A stretch of 64,000 nucleotides of DNA from Portulaca oleracea (GCA_029582165.1 CM055889.1:29194927-29258926); one strand, 5' to 3'. Shown: positions 21,891 through 34,498, counted from the stretch's first letter. Made by a program: numbers and translations. The notes: generated by a model not told the origin, from the sequence alone.

Positions 21891-22043
21891 TATTAGGTGC
21901 TCTTGGAGCACATGCTGCAAATTCTACAATTGTTCAGCCATATGTATTAGGTTGTTCACTCTTATTGTTATAATTGTTCACTCTAATTCACATGATTGTT
22001 CACTCGCAAATATCTGGAGCACATGCTCCGGGTGCATCTAATA
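21891..22043. mobile_element. MITE-like element, 153 bp, ~26-bp inverted ends
   Basis: The left end TATTAGGTGCTCTTGGAGCA and the complement of the right end TATTAGATGCACCCGGAGCA match with a few differences. The interior repeats GTTCACTC three times. It has no coding capacity. Superfamily is not clear, because target duplications are not obvious. Confidence 0.6.
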
Positions 22044-22844
22044 TATATTGTTGAAGAAGAGAATTATAATTTGTGGGTCAAAGCAAACTGGGGAAGAATG
22101 TGTGTTCTAGTCAGGAGTTTCTCGCTCTAGTTTCTTTGACAAGGAGATTGACATACATATAGAAGAGGGAATTGGGAATACATTTATTTAATGACCTTAA
22201 CAATCCCTATGAACAAGTGCAGCTCTGGAATTTTTTTACGAAGAATGGGGAATGTAAAATAAAGGCATGTGTTCTGGAACTCTACAAAGTTCTAGAATGT
22301 AGGCCACCATTTTTTCCCTTTTATTTTCAATTCAAACAAGGCCATTTAAAAGTGATGAAAAAAAAATGAAAAAGTTGTATTTAGAACAAGTAGACCAAGA
22401 AATGAATATTTTAAAGAGAAATAGTTAAAATCAGTTACACTTAGACAGCTTGTAATGTGATGTGGTGAAGATGGATTGAAATGAGTAAATTCCACTTGGA
22501 GAGAGATTTATTAAGAAGAGAGAAAGAGAAAGAGTACGGTAAGGAAAGGAAAGGAAGAGGAGGTGAAAATATATAGACATAAAAAAGTGCTTGATGGATT
22601 GATCAAGTAACTTAATTATTGAGAGATTGATAAATTTGTTCAATACAAGCTCCAATCAATGAATGATACATCATTTTTAAGTAAAAAATGACTGGTCGTT
22701 GCAATTGTTCTTATTGTAGAAAGATTGGAATGTAATTTCAAGAAATTAGAATGATAAGTGACATTAAAGGAGAGGACCCCCACCCACATAAAAAAAAAAA
22801 TCAATTGTCATGCTCTAATATTGATTGATTGAACTGTTCTTTTG

Positions 22845-23199
22845 TTAGGCTATGTTCAAATTAGGTTAGTTAAGTTAGGATAAGTTAGGGTAGGATAAGA
22901 TAGGAAAGGATATGATATGATATGTTTGAGTTAAGTTTGTTTGTGATATTTGAATATTTTATTAATAAAATGTGAATATTTTGGGGAAGATAAATGAAAA
23001 GGTTATAGGTGTTGGAAAAAGTGGATTAACTTGAAATTAAAATAATATTATCTGAATTTCTTTTTTATTGTAAAAATTGTTTTTGGTTTGGGTGTTTTTT
23101 AGGGAGTTGAGTTAGTTTAGGTTAGGTAAGGATAAGTTAAGTTAAGTTAATTTAAGTTAGGTTAGTTAGGTTTAACTCAACTAAAGAACAGAGTCTTAA
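22845..23199. mobile_element. MITE-like element rich in AAGTTAGGTT
   Basis: The left end GTTAGGCTATGTTCAAATTA partly pairs with the complement of the right end, which reads AAGACTCTGTTCTTTAGTTG. Subterminal runs of TAAGTTAGGTTAGTTAAG-type repeats flank an AT-rich centre. A shorter element with the same GTTCTTTAG end and the same repeats is at 50956-51114. It is non-coding. Confidence 0.5.
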
Positions 23200-23525
23200 T
23201 GATCTTTGTTTTATAAAAAAATGTTAATTTCCTGCTTCACATTTTTATTCTTTTGGTAATCAGAGTCTCATAGATAGGGGTGAAGCAAAAAAATCAAAAT
23301 CATAAACCAAAACCAAACTATCAATTAATAGATATAAGTATTGCTCAAAAAGATGTTTGGTCAATCGAACCAATAAAGTGGTTTGATGTTTGATTTATAA
23401 AAATGTAATGATTAATCGATTATTATTAGTTATTTCAAAAATAATGCAAGTATAATTGACATTAGGGGTGACGATAAAACCTAAACCCAATTAAACCCTT
23501 CCTGTTTAAAATGGGTTAGGGTTAT

Positions 23526-24380
23526 TGGAGCGTGGCATGGCGGGAATGGAGGGGCTTGAGTTGAAGAAGATGAAGAAATTGAATCCAAAAACTAGAAGGA
23601 ACCTTGAACCCTTGATATGGACTTGACAATTGAGGGCTCCAATGTCAAGAACTAGCAATCCCACCAAGATTAGATAAAGCTAAGCACCACTAATCCATAA
23701 AGGAATTGACTTGCTAACACCATCCCAATGATTAAAGGATAAAGTAAGAACAAGATTTGAGAGAGAGATTAGGGAGAAAAACCTATTTATACAAGGCAAT
23801 TAATTCAACTAAAACGCAGTCGTTTCAACCAAAAAGCGCATAAAAACAGTGTCATCCCTAGTGCGACGAAACTGGGGAGCGAAAGAGGCGATTCTAAAAT
23901 CGCGTTAGACCGCGGGCGCGACCCCCTGACCAGCTTCTTTTGAGCTTTTCTTATGTAGTTTTGTCGCGGGTGGCACTGCTTTCAGGTCACTTTTCCATTT
24001 CTTCCTCTTCAGGCGTAGCGGCCGCTATAAAAGCATAGCGGGGGCGACGACTCTGATTTCTCCTTTAAGAAGCATTGTCGTCCCGATCTTGAATAACTTT
24101 TTTGCCTTGTTTTTTATTCAACCGGATCCACTTCCGAACCCTCGATGCCAAAATAGCCATGTTTCCCTGGGACGACCTGACATGATGTTTGGTCCCAAGG
24201 CCTTTGGAGTTGGTGACATGCCCGAGTCTCTAGAGGGGCTTGGGACCTATCTAAAGGATGGTCGAGACGAACTTGCGGTTTTTGGATTCCACGGGAAATT
24301 GAACTTCAAAACTTAGGGAGGTGGATACGAACCTCTTGGCATAGGTGACAAGGGAGGAATACGGTACTCGGGCCTCTTCA
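23526..24380 (-). repeat. 3' LTR of the gypsy element
   Basis: The 855 bases align along their length with 40796-41707. On the minus strand the LTR runs TGAAGAGGCC...CGCTCCA. A TATA-like TATAAATAG lies on the minus strand near 23788-23796. The last ~43 codons of the integrase frame continue into it. Confidence 0.88.
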
Positions 24381-25100
24381 TCCTCCCCTTCTTGACAAGG
24401 ATTTTCCCTCAAATCCTCAATGGGTTCGTCATCCTCGATGTAAGGTGAGAGGTTGCCGATGTTGAAGGTGGAGGAGACTCTCATGTCGCCGGGAAGGTCA
24501 AGCTTGTATGTGTTGTCGTTCACCTTCTCCAAGACTTTGAACGAGCCATCACTCCGCTGCAGAAGCTTGTTCTTCCTCCGTGATGGATACCGTTCCTTCC
24601 TCAAATGGAGCCAAACTAAGTCCCCGGGCGTGAAAGTGATTCCCCGGCGGTGCTTGTTGGCTCATGCCTTGTAGAGCTCATTGGTTTTCTCAATCTTTGT
24701 CCCGGATTTGTTGATGAAGTTTTTAAACTTCCTTAGCCTTCTCGCTAGCCTCATAACTCGCTCTTGACTCCAAGGGTAGTGGAATGAGTTCAATGGGAAT
24801 GAGTGGGTTCACTCCATAACAAGTCTCAAATGGCGAATGGCCGGTGGCAAAGGAGGGAGCTCGGTTATAAGCAAACTCGGCATGGCAAAGTTTGACGTCC
24901 CAATCCCACAAGCTTTTGCTCACAAGTCCCCTAAGCACAGTGGAGAGGGTCTTGTTGGTTACCTCCGTTTGTCCATCGATTTGGGATGGTGGGACATGCT
25001 AAAAAGGAGTTTAGTGCCAAGAAGCTTCCAAAGGGACCTCCAAAAGTGGCTAATGAATTTTGTGTCCCGGTCCGAGACGATGGTCCTCGGAATGCCGTGC
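24251..25100 (-). pseudogene. Gypsy integrase, catalytic and C-terminal part
   Basis: On the minus strand, upstream to downstream: [17 protein letters not shown] (ends the piece abutting the hAT insertion at 25100), the catalytic-core region WDVKLCHAEFAYNRA with GHSPFETCYG, then VNDNTYKLDLPGDMRVSSTF and a C-terminal acidic stretch (EDDEPIEDL) that ends at a stop at 24251 inside the 3' LTR. The protein would insert element DNA into the host genome. It is split from its N-terminal zinc-finger part (26503-26844) by the hAT element, and frame changes occur near 24700. Confidence 0.8.
24381..24391 (-). other. Polypurine tract (gypsy)
   Basis: On the minus strand GAAGGGGAGGA directly precedes the LTR start TGAAGAGG. 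It overlaps the integrase reading frame. Confidence 0.75.
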
Positions 25101-25108
25101 AACCTCAC

Positions 25109-26443
25109 CAGGGGCGGAGTTAAGGTGGGTTCATGTGGGGTCAAGCAACCCCAATTTTTGGAATAAAGAAAATATATATTAATATTTTTGCACTAAATTA
25201 AATTTATATAATATTTGTTATACTTCATGAAAAGTCATGAAATGTCAATTGTTTCAGCAATCAGTTCATTATTTTTATTATTTAAGACTTTATTGTGTTT
25301 ACTTAATTTTGATTTTGTGGAGTCTTAAATATAACTGAAGATAGTTTACTTCTATGAAAATACCATTTTTATTTATGGATTTATTTTTTTATTTTTGTTT
25401 GTCAAATTTACAAGCATTTTTGAGTCTTTAATTAACTTAGATTAATTTGATTGTTTGAATCAATATCTATGCGATTTCTGTTGCATTTGTTGGTTATTAC
25501 TTATGTTTGTGTTGATTTGTGGTTACTGTTCTTGACTTTTGTGTCTATAAATAATATTTTATGCTTATACAATTCAAATATTTGAAAATTTTGATCATAT
25601 CTGAATGTGATGCAAATTACTTGAATTTGGGTTAGTTAAGTATAAGTAACTATTGAATCATCTTAAATAAGTTGATAGCAACTTTTATTTATTACTTAAG
25701 TTAAAATGTAAAAAATTGAAGAAAAAATTGTGTATATTATACATACAACATATTATATATAAGGGTTTTTGGATGATAATATACCAACCTTTGGGGGTAT
25801 TGGATTGTAATATACTGACCTTTACTATTGGACAACAATATCCCTAACCTTTATACCTAGGTGACATTATTATATCAATAGTAACTAAGTGGGTGGTGAA
25901 TTAGTCTCCATATTGATGTTGGGGAAAAAAAATATGTCCCAACCCAATATCCCCGATAACCCCTCCGTTTTTCTTACTAACCCACATTATAAGACATTGG
26001 TTGGTTGTGTATTATGTCAGTAAGGGGACCGGTTCATCGCCTCTTAGTCATTATACTGGGGCCGATTTGTTTTAAACGTAGGTTAGTGAGAAAAACGGAG
26101 GGGTTAACGGGGTTATTGTGGAAGGGCCGGTTATTTTCCCTCCGTATGCCATGCCTACACGGAGACCAGTTCACCAGCCACCACCCGCTTAGTCACTGTT
26201 GGTATAATAATCTCACCTGAGTATAAAGGTTAGGGATATTATTGTCCAATAGTAAAGGTTGGTATATTACAGCCTAATACCCCCAAAGGTCGGTATATTG
26301 TCATCCAATATCCCTATATATAATATGATACTTATGATTTATTTATATTTAATTTTTAATATTTAATTTTTAAATTTTGCTAATTAGATTTACTCATCTT
26401 TAAATTTTGACCCCACTAAATTTAGTTACTAGATTCGCCTCTG
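25109..26443. mobile_element. Non-autonomous hAT element, 8-bp target duplication
   Basis: The element starts CAGGGGCGGAGTTAAG and ends CTAGATTCGCCTCTG, whose complement is CAGAGGCGAATCTAG, giving imperfect terminal inverted repeats of about 15 bp. AACCTCAC is duplicated at 25101-25108 and 26444-26451, the 8-bp length diagnostic of hAT. Removing it restores continuity of the integrase frame around the duplicated bases. It encodes no transposase and is itself interrupted at 25762-26315. Confidence 0.88.
25762..26315. mobile_element. Long-TIR element nested in the hAT element
   Basis: The first ~130 bases (AGGGTTTTTGGATGATAATA...) are an imperfect inverted copy of the last ~120 (complement AGGGATATTGGATGACAATA...). 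Both arms carry ATATACC, CCTTTGGGGGTATT and ACTATTGGACAA. The centre is unrelated and non-coding. Flanks are ATATATA on both sides, so the target duplication is at least 7 bases but ambiguous. Long TIRs suggest a Mutator-like MITE. Confidence 0.75.
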
Positions 26444-26451
26444 AACCTCAC

Positions 26452-27565
26452 TATCTCCTGGAAGAAGATATTGGCGACATGGGTGGCATCGTCGATTTTC
26501 TCTCAAGCGATAAAGTGTGCCATCTTGGAGAAACAATCCACCACCACCATTACCGCATCCTTACCTCGCACAGTTCGGGGAAGGACCACGATGAAATCCA
26601 TCCTCAAATCTTCCCAAGGGCCATTCGGGACGGGTAGGGGGGTGTAGAGTCCTTGGTGGAATTGACTCTTAGCGTGATGGCATGGAATGCATTTGGAAAT
26701 CACTTCATGCATATCACCCCCCATCCTAGGCCAATAGAAGTGCTCCTTAAGCTTATCGAGGGTCTTGTTGATGCCGAAGTGACCGACAAGACCACCTCCA
26801 CGAACCTCCTTCACGAGCAACTTCCTCAATGGACACTTAGGCACAATAACTTGTTTCCCTTGAAATGGAACCCATCTTGAAGCACATAAGGACCATTGCC
26901 ACCATCAAGATGAAGTTTGAAATCCTCATCTTCTTTGTAGAACTCTTGCATATGTTGAAACCTAAGAATTTGTGCCTCTACAACTGATAGAAGAGCATGC
27001 CTCTATGAAAGAGCATCGGTCACTACATTGATACTCCCCTTCTTATGTTTGGCCACGAAATTGAAGTTTTGGAGATATTCAACCCACTTGGCATGGCGGG
27101 TGTTGAGCTTATGTTGGCCATTCAATTACTTGAGAGCCTCGTGATCAGAGTGAAGGACAAATTGGGTGAGCCTCAAGTAATGGGACCAATGGTCGAGGGC
27201 ACGTACAAGGGCATAGAACTCCTTGTCGTAGGTGGAGTAGTTCTTCCTCGAGCCATTAAGCTTCTCACTAAAGTAGGCAATGAGGCGACGATTTCACATA
27301 AAGACGACCCCAATACCCACTCCACTAGCATCACAATTAACTTCAAAAACTTGTGAAAAATTCGGGAAGGCAAGCACCGAAGCTTCACAAAGCTTGGCCT
27401 TAAGCTTCTCAAAGGCACCTTGCGCCACCTTGGTCCATTCAAAAGCTCCCTTCTTCATGCATTCAGTGTTGGGAGCGGTGAGGGTGCTCAAACCTTTGAT
27501 GAACCGGCAATAAAAAGAAGGTAGGCCGTGGAAGCTTCTCACCTCCATGAGGGTGGAGGGAATAG
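26452..27565 (-). pseudogene. Gypsy RNase H and integrase N-terminal part
   Basis: On the minus strand RT thumb/connection ([19 protein letters not shown]) leads into RNase H ([14 protein letters not shown], 27294-27548, then a stop) and, after further stops, an integrase zinc finger with GHFGINKTLDKLKEHFYWPR and CIPCHHAKS (26503-26844) followed by DFIVVLPRT, the start of the catalytic core. It ends at the hAT insertion. Frame changes and stops are frequent between 26850 and 27290, so it is dead. Confidence 0.8.
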
Positions 27566-28386
27566 TGTTAGGTTTTCGGTTATCTATTTCCTAAACAGAT
27601 ATAGATTAATTAGCGGAATATTCATAACGATTATAAACAATTAATCACAACAATTGCAGAGGCATTAGTAATTATACCTGATCCCTAATTCCGGCTGAAG
27701 AAGAGGTTGACCTTCAAGATTCCAATGTTGAAATCCTCCACTGAAAAGTCCACGCAGCACTCCAGGAACCCGATTGCTAGATCGACCCGATCGAGACGAA
27801 TCTCAATCTAAGATGTATGTATGAGAATGTTTCAGGAAACAATAACTGTAAACTAAAAGAGAGAGGAACTCAGGAAATCACCCTGGTATCTCTCTAAGAG
27901 TCTCAGGCAGTTGGTGTGGAATAATTTCTCACAGAGAGCCCTTCATATAGTGTTTAGAAAACCTAGGGAGAGGGTTCAAAACCCTAAAGGGCCAACTTAA
28001 CGCAACGGCGCGCTTCTCAGGCCCAACACGGTCCGTATTGAATCAACACGGTCCGTGTTGGACTCCAGAAGGTCCATTAACTCGGCCCATGGACACCACG
28101 GACCGTGTTGGGTCAACACGGTCCGTGTTGAACCCAGTTTGGTCCGTGTTGGGATGATTTCTCACATAAATCAGTTCCCAACATTTCTAAACATAATACA
28201 ATATTACTTAGGTTACATACATTATTCCAGGGCACTGACTTGTGTGACCCAGTAGGACCAAATAATATAGTTGTAATTAAACATATTCAATTACTAATTA
28301 TAGAGGTCTCTAGCAAGACATACAATTGATATATTACTTTGGTTTAATCTCCGTGTAAATCGAACATTGTCGGGACATTCCCAACA
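27566..28386 (-). repeat. 3' LTR of the minus copia element
   Basis: On the minus strand it starts TGTTGGGAATGTCC and ends in CTAACA. Palindromes at 28044-28060 and 28114-28130 are exact, each partnered 20 bases away by a one-mismatch copy (28024, 28094). It is followed on the internal side by the polypurine tract. Confidence 0.9.
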
Positions 28387-29194
28387 ATCTCCCACTTGTC
28401 CCACAAGTGTTCGATTCCTTGAATTCCCTTGTCATTTACTGTCTCATGTTCGGATAAGGTAAGCTGAAGTCATCCTTATGTAAGACCCTAACGTTCCTCG
28501 ATCTCCGAGTTTAGACTTTGAAAGCAGATGATCAACTTTTGATTCAATTAAGCTCGGCCAAGCATTTTCAGTCCAATCTCACCGAGTGGCCAATAAGACA
28601 ACTATCCCTAATAGAGAGGACAATGCCATCTTGTTCAGACACACATTCTCACATGATCCAACTGTAACCTAGACACCGCCTTTATAGCCTACTGCTACGA
28701 AAGGCATTTGACCCGCTCCGAAGTTACAGCAGATCATGTAGTCTGTGTATTGAACTCAGGATTCAGGAATTTTCTTTGAGTCGTGAGAGCTCCTATGACA
28801 ATTCCCAACTAAAAGAGCTCCCGTTGGGGGTCAATTCGGTAGTTGTTCTCAACAATACCCATGTGATTGTTTTATGACGTCAATACATCAATATGATCAA
28901 GAAACTCGATCATCATTTCAATCCTACATGCTAATCGTGTTGATATTATCACTGTCCCTACGTGATAATACAATTAGGAAACAGGTCGACTGTCGACCAG
29001 GATTAGCGTCATCAAGTTCACTAATGGGGTTTCAGAAATCATACCTCATCCAATTTCCCATTTTGAATTCGCTAATCCTTTGGGACATTTACATAATTCT
29101 AAACCACAATTGATGTAAAGTTTGAATTTATTTATAAATGATGAATAAATAACTATTACAAACCATGAGCCATCTAATGTTCAAAAAATGTAAC

Positions 29195-30877
29195 TTAATA
29201 ACATCCTTCAAGATGTCTAATTCCTATTGCATGAGTAAGACTCTCATACTTCCCTTGCGACAGGGGTTTAGTAAACGGATCGACGACGTTCTCATCCGTA
29301 TGAACCTTGCACACATTAATATCACCTTCCTCGATGATCTTTCGAATGATGTGATACTTTCTGGACACATGCTTAGCTTTGCTGTGTGCTCTAGGTTCCT
29401 TTGCCTGAGCAATGGCCCCACTGTTGTCACAGTATAGGTCCACGCCTTCCGCAATACTAGGCATAACTTCAAGCTCCTAGATGAACTTCTTCACCCACAT
29501 TGCTTCCTTCGCGACTTCAGATGCTGCGATGTATTCTGCCTCAGTTGTAGAATCAATGACAGTGTTTTGCTTGGAACTCTTCCAGCTCACTGCTCCACCA
29601 TTTAGACAAAAGACGTACCCAGATTGGCTACTATAGTCATCTTTATTCGTCATGAAACTGGTATCAGTGTAACCTTTTACACTTAGCTGTTTCTCACCTC
29701 CATAGACCAAGGATAACTCCTTAGTTCTATTCAGATACTTAAGTATGTTTCTCACAACAATCCAATGTTTCTCACTAGGGTTGGCTTGAAACCTGCTGCA
29801 CATACTTAAAGCAAAAGCTATATCTGGCCTTATACATCTCATGGCATACATAATAGACCCCACAACCGAGGCCTAAGGTATATTTTTCATCTTTTCCTGA
29901 TCTTCAGATGTCTGAGGACAATCTGTTTTACCAAGTGATGTGCCATGAACCATGGGAATGAATCCGTTCTTGGAGTTCTGCATGTTGAACCGATTCAACA
30001 CCTTATCAATATAAGTTGTTTGATTCAATGCAATCAAACGCCTCGATCTATCTCTATAGATCTTTACTCTAAGAATGTACTGGGCCTCACCGAGATCCTT
30101 CATTTGGAAATTCTTCCTAAGCCAATTCTTACAAGACTCTAGCATAGGAATGTCATTTCCAATGAGGCGTATATCATCCACATACAGAACCAGAAAGACT
30201 ATCTTGCTCCCACTGAGTTTTCTATAAACGTAAGGCTCTTCTTTGTTTTTTAAGAAACCAAACTCTTTGATTGCTTGATTAAACTTTTGATTCCAACTCC
30301 TTCAAGCTTGCTTGAGGCCATAAATGGCCCTCTGCAGCTTACAGACCTTCCCAAAACCTTTGGGATCTTCAAAACCTTCAGGTTGTGTAATGTATACTTC
30401 CTCTTCCAGAATCCCATTCAAGAATGCAGTCTTGACGTCCATTTGCCATATTTCATAGTCACACCATGCAACTATGGCAAGGAGTATCCTGATAGATTTA
30501 AAAGCCGTTACTGGGGAGAAGGTCTCTTCAAAGTCAATACCATGAATTTGAGTGAAACCTTTTGCCACCAGTCGTGCTTTGTAAACACTAGGTTTACCAT
30601 CCATGTCGGTTTTCACTTTGAAGACCCACTTGTTTCTGATGGCTCTAGCGCCTTTAGGCAAGTCAACCAAGGTCCAAACCTTGTTTTCGTACATGGAGTC
30701 TATCTCGGATTTCATGGCTTCGAGCCATTTCTTGGAATCTGGGCTCGCTAAAGCTTGTTTGTAGGTCTCGGGCTCATCATACTCCACAAGGAATATGTTG
30801 ATTTTCGATGTCATGAGATAACCGTATCTCTCAGGAGGGCGAATGTCCCTACTGGACCTACGAAGGGGTATGTCCAC
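29195..30877 (-). pseudogene. Copia reverse transcriptase and RNase H
   Basis: The RT begins with RNKWVFKVKTDMDGK and continues through VKTAFLNG (catalytic Asp of the first motif) and IYGLKQA to a TGA near 30301. Reading on, the catalytic YVDD is present (VLYVDDIRLIGND). A second stop lies near 29873. RNase H follows with DTSFMTNKDDYSSQSG, DSTTEAEYIAA and VDLYCDNSGAI, and the end TKPLSQGKYESLTHAIG. Catalytic residues look preserved, but at least three stops or frameshifts break the polyprotein. It would copy element RNA into DNA. Confidence 0.85.
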
Positions 30878-31015
30878 ATTCCCTACTTCTTCATCTACCT
30901 GTCCCCCGACTACCTGTTCATCATCCCTTTCTTGTTGAGGATCAACAGAGATTGGAATGCAAGTAGTGGTGACGGGGTATAGGATAAGATTCGAAGTGGT
31001 TTGTAGCTCTTAAAC

Positions 31016-31890
31016 TTCACCTAGTTCAATTTCTCTCCCACTCTTTCTCTAGAGACAAACTCGTTCTCTAAGAAGAAAGCATTTCGAGACACAAACATTT
31101 TGTTCTCAGAACGGTTGTAGAAGTAATACCCTTTGGTTTCCTTAGGATAGCCCACAAAGAAAACCTTTTCAGATCTGGGTGCAAGCTTGCTGTCAGGTAA
31201 AACCTTAACATAGGCTTCACATCCCCAGATCTTTAGAAAAGACAGACTTGGAACTTTTCCTCTTCATATCTCATATGGTGTCTTTTCAGTAGCTTTAGTC
31301 GGAGTCCTATTTAGAATGAGCCATGCGGTTTCAAGAGCATGCCCCCAAAAGCTAAGTGGTAATTCTGACTCTGCCATCATCGATCGCACCATATCTAATA
31401 GAGTGCCATTTCTCCTTTCAAATACTCCATTGTGTTGTGGGGTTCCTGGAGGAGATATTTGTTAGACAATCCCACAAGCTTTTAGATGGTTAATGAATTC
31501 TTGGCTCAAATATTCTCCACTTCGATCTCATCGAAGAGATTTTATTGTTTTGCCAACTTGGTTTTGTACTTCATTTTAGAATTCTTTGAACTTTTCAAAA
31601 GGTTCACATTTATGACGCATTAGGTAGGTATACCCATATCTACTAAAGTCATCAGTAAAAGTAATGAAATAATAGAATCCTCCTCTAGCATTGGTGCTCA
31701 TTGGTCCGCATACATCGGTATGTATGAGCCCTAATAAGTTGTTGGCCCGCTCACCATTTCCATTAAAAGGTGACTTAGTCATTTTTCCAATCAGACATGC
31801 CTCACAAACTTCAAACTTTTCAAAGTTTAGATTTTCCAGAATTCCTGTACCTTTCAGTTTCTGAATGCGATCCTGATTAATATGACCTAG
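31016..31890 (-). pseudogene. Copia integrase
   Basis: After the stop at 31891 the homology continues with the zinc-binding HIS/CYS region, LIGKMTKSPF, then the catalytic-core segment LIHTDVCGPMS (first catalytic Asp), TFTDDFSRYGYTYLMRH (second Asp region) and, past a stop near 31576, scraps including GTPQHNGVFERRNGTLL that hold the third acidic residue. Several stops follow toward 31016. The same segments are recognisable but more decayed in the + copy. Confidence 0.75.
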
Positions 31891-33239
31891 TCAACAATGC
31901 CAAAGGTATGTTTCATTTGAGTCTTTTGTTTTAGCCTTTTTCGATTCGATGTGACAAATTTGTTTATCTAAATCTAATATGTAGAGGCCATTCATACGAA
32001 TACCCGCACCATAAAAGATTCCATTCTTTGTAAATGAAAAACGACCATTTGTAATATTAAAAGAATAATCTTCAATCTCAAGTACAACTACTGAAATTAA
32101 ATTCTGACTAATAGCGGGAACAAAATAACAATTATTTAGTTCTAATATAAGTCCTATAGGTAAAGATAAACTATAAGTTCCTACGAAGACAGCCGCAACT
32201 CTTTGCTCGTTTCTTGTGCGTAGGTTTACTTCATTCTTGCTGACTCGTCTACTTCTGCTTAGGCCCTGTACATTTCCACAAATGTGAGCTTCACAACCGG
32301 TATCTAATACCCATAAAGCAGAAACAGTAAGATTTATATTGATCACATCTATACCTGACTTGACGACCTTTCTAGTCTTCAGATCATCCAAGTAGGTGGG
32401 GCAGTTTCTTTTCCAGTGTCCTTTGCCTTTACAATAAAAGCACTCTTCATCTGGCTTAGGTCCTGCTTTAGGTTTGGCTGGAACAACAGTTTTGTTCTTG
32501 CCTTTCTTACTTGCAGCTCCCTTCTTGCTCTTGTTAGCCTTCTTGAACTTGCCTTTCCCCTTACTGACCACGAGGACATTCGAGTTAGCCTTATGGGCTA
32601 TCTTAATGTCCCTCTCCGCCGTGACCAACAACGCATGAAGATCCATTAGAGACTTCTTATGCCATTGCAAGTTGTAGTTCAGTTTGAAGGTGTTGAACCC
32701 TTCATGCAGTGAGCTTAGAAGAATATCAGTAGCTAACTCTGGAGTGTAGGGGAACCCTAGTCGCTCCATGGACTCAAAAGGACCAATCATCTTCAGTACA
32801 TGGGGCCCAACGGGCTTGCCAATCTCAAGACGAGTGCGAACAATTTGCTCATTGATCTGACATCTCTCAATTCGAGCATGTTCTTGAAACATGCTTTTCA
32901 GTTGAGTGATTGTTTCACGTGCCTTCTTGTTTTCAACCTGCCTTTGAAGCTCAGGAGTCATAGTGGCCAACATGATACAATTGACTTGGACATCTCATTA
33001 GAATGACGTTGCCATTTGTCTTTTTCAGCTTGAGTCGCATTTTCTTTGGGCTTGTTCTTTAAGGCTCTTTCTAGAACATATTCTTTCTGCTCTGCCCTAA
33101 GGACAATCCTCAGGTTACGGTGCCAATCAAGGAAATTGGCCCCGGTGACTGTCTCTTTTTCCAAAAGAGAACGGAGGTTAACTGTGTTGTTGGTGGGTGT
33201 GTTAGACATCTTTGATTCTGACATGACATAAAGGTTCAA
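31891..33239 (-). pseudogene. Copia gag and protease
   Basis: Gag starts at Met 33239 (MSESKM region, then SLLEKETVTGANFLDWHRN). One frame change near 32965 leads into a 360-residue open frame. This has the gag core, a Lys-rich segment, a zinc knuckle CFYCKGKGHWKRNC (CX2CX4HX4C, intact), and the protease with active site LWVLDTGCEAHICG. It ends in an in-frame TGA after LWHC at the gag-protease/integrase boundary. Of all the coding parts in this element, this piece is the best preserved. Confidence 0.85.
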
Positions 33240-34461
33240 TTTTAGTTATTAGTCATCAAAGAAATTAGACTAATTTTAACTTCTAATCAAAACACTTTAT
33301 CAACTCTCATTTAGTGTTTTAATTTACCAAGACCCACAAGACTCATGGGCTCAAGTGGACTTTTGCCCAACAAAACTCGATCCCATGTTATCTTTGGTGG
33401 ATCATCTTATGATCGATCATTCAAAATGACTCTTGGCAAGAAATTTGTATCGAATACAATATTTCTCTTCCTCTGCTCTTGGCCCAAAACTATTTTGATA
33501 GCCAATTTGAATTGACCTAGCTCCCACCTTACTTATTAATGATGGACAAATAATTCGCTTTGGCTTTCTTTATTTAACCATCTAAGTGGTGTTTCGATAG
33601 GTTGAGCAATAATTCAATTTTGAGAGTAGGTTTTATTATCCTAAATATGCAATTCTAGGTGAACTCTTTCGAAAAACATAAAAGACATAATAAAACATGC
33701 AATAACGAATTTAAAGCATAAATAAATCCCCTAGTATGGCCACCTAGACTTAATCAACTAATTTAACTAAGCTTTGACAGTCTTCAAGAAAATCTTTTTG
33801 GGTTTTGCAACTTCCTTGGATGGGCTCCCACTCGAATCACCACCTCCATTGCTGTTGGGCTCCCACTCAACTTAATGTCTCCAATTACAACAAATTTACA
33901 AAGTGGACCTCACAATTGAGCCCTTATATGAATTAAAATAAACTTAACTGAAAATTTAAATTTAAAATTAATTCAACGACGGCACACAGACCGTATTTCA
34001 CCCAACCCGGTACACAGACCGGTAAAACCGACTACCTATGGCCATACTAGAAGTACATGCAAACAGGTAATATTGCAATAATTATATCAAATATAACACA
34101 TGCTTAAATAACAAATTATAAAGACATATATAATTGCAACACAACACATATAAGGAAAGAAATACTAAATAAGGTTTCCCAAAAAGATTGCATGATTAAT
34201 AAAATAAACAAAATTCCAAATTTTATCTAAGTTACTAAACAGATTTAGGATTTTATACCTATACACACAAAATACTCGATTTTCCTAAAATCAAGAAATT
34301 TAAACGATACTATATCTTTTAAAGATATTGTAAGTTTCCTAAACTTTACAAAATTAATAGATTTTATGCCCATCAACTGATTTAGTAGTAATAGGGTTTA
34401 ATAATTAATTTTTAAAATTAATCACAAACCCTAAAACACATGAATTCACCAAAACTGCTGG

Positions 34462-34498
34462 CAACACGGTCCGTGTTGGATTAACACGGTCCGTGTTG
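34462..34498 (-). promoter_or_regulatory. Tandem palindrome pair in the minus copia leader
   Basis: CAACACGGTCCGTGTTG (34462-34478) and TAACACGGTCCGTGTTG (34482-34498) start 20 bases apart, the counterpart of 14547-14583. Confidence 0.6.

Larger units (their letters stand above)
21150..23525. other. Intergenic DNA with no recognised gene
   Basis: Apart from two MITE-like elements (21891-22043 and 22845-23199) I see no gene, RNA or further transposon structure. Short open frames here lack start context, length or domain matches. This and the DNA from 41708 onward were contiguous before the gypsy insertion. Confidence 0.5.
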
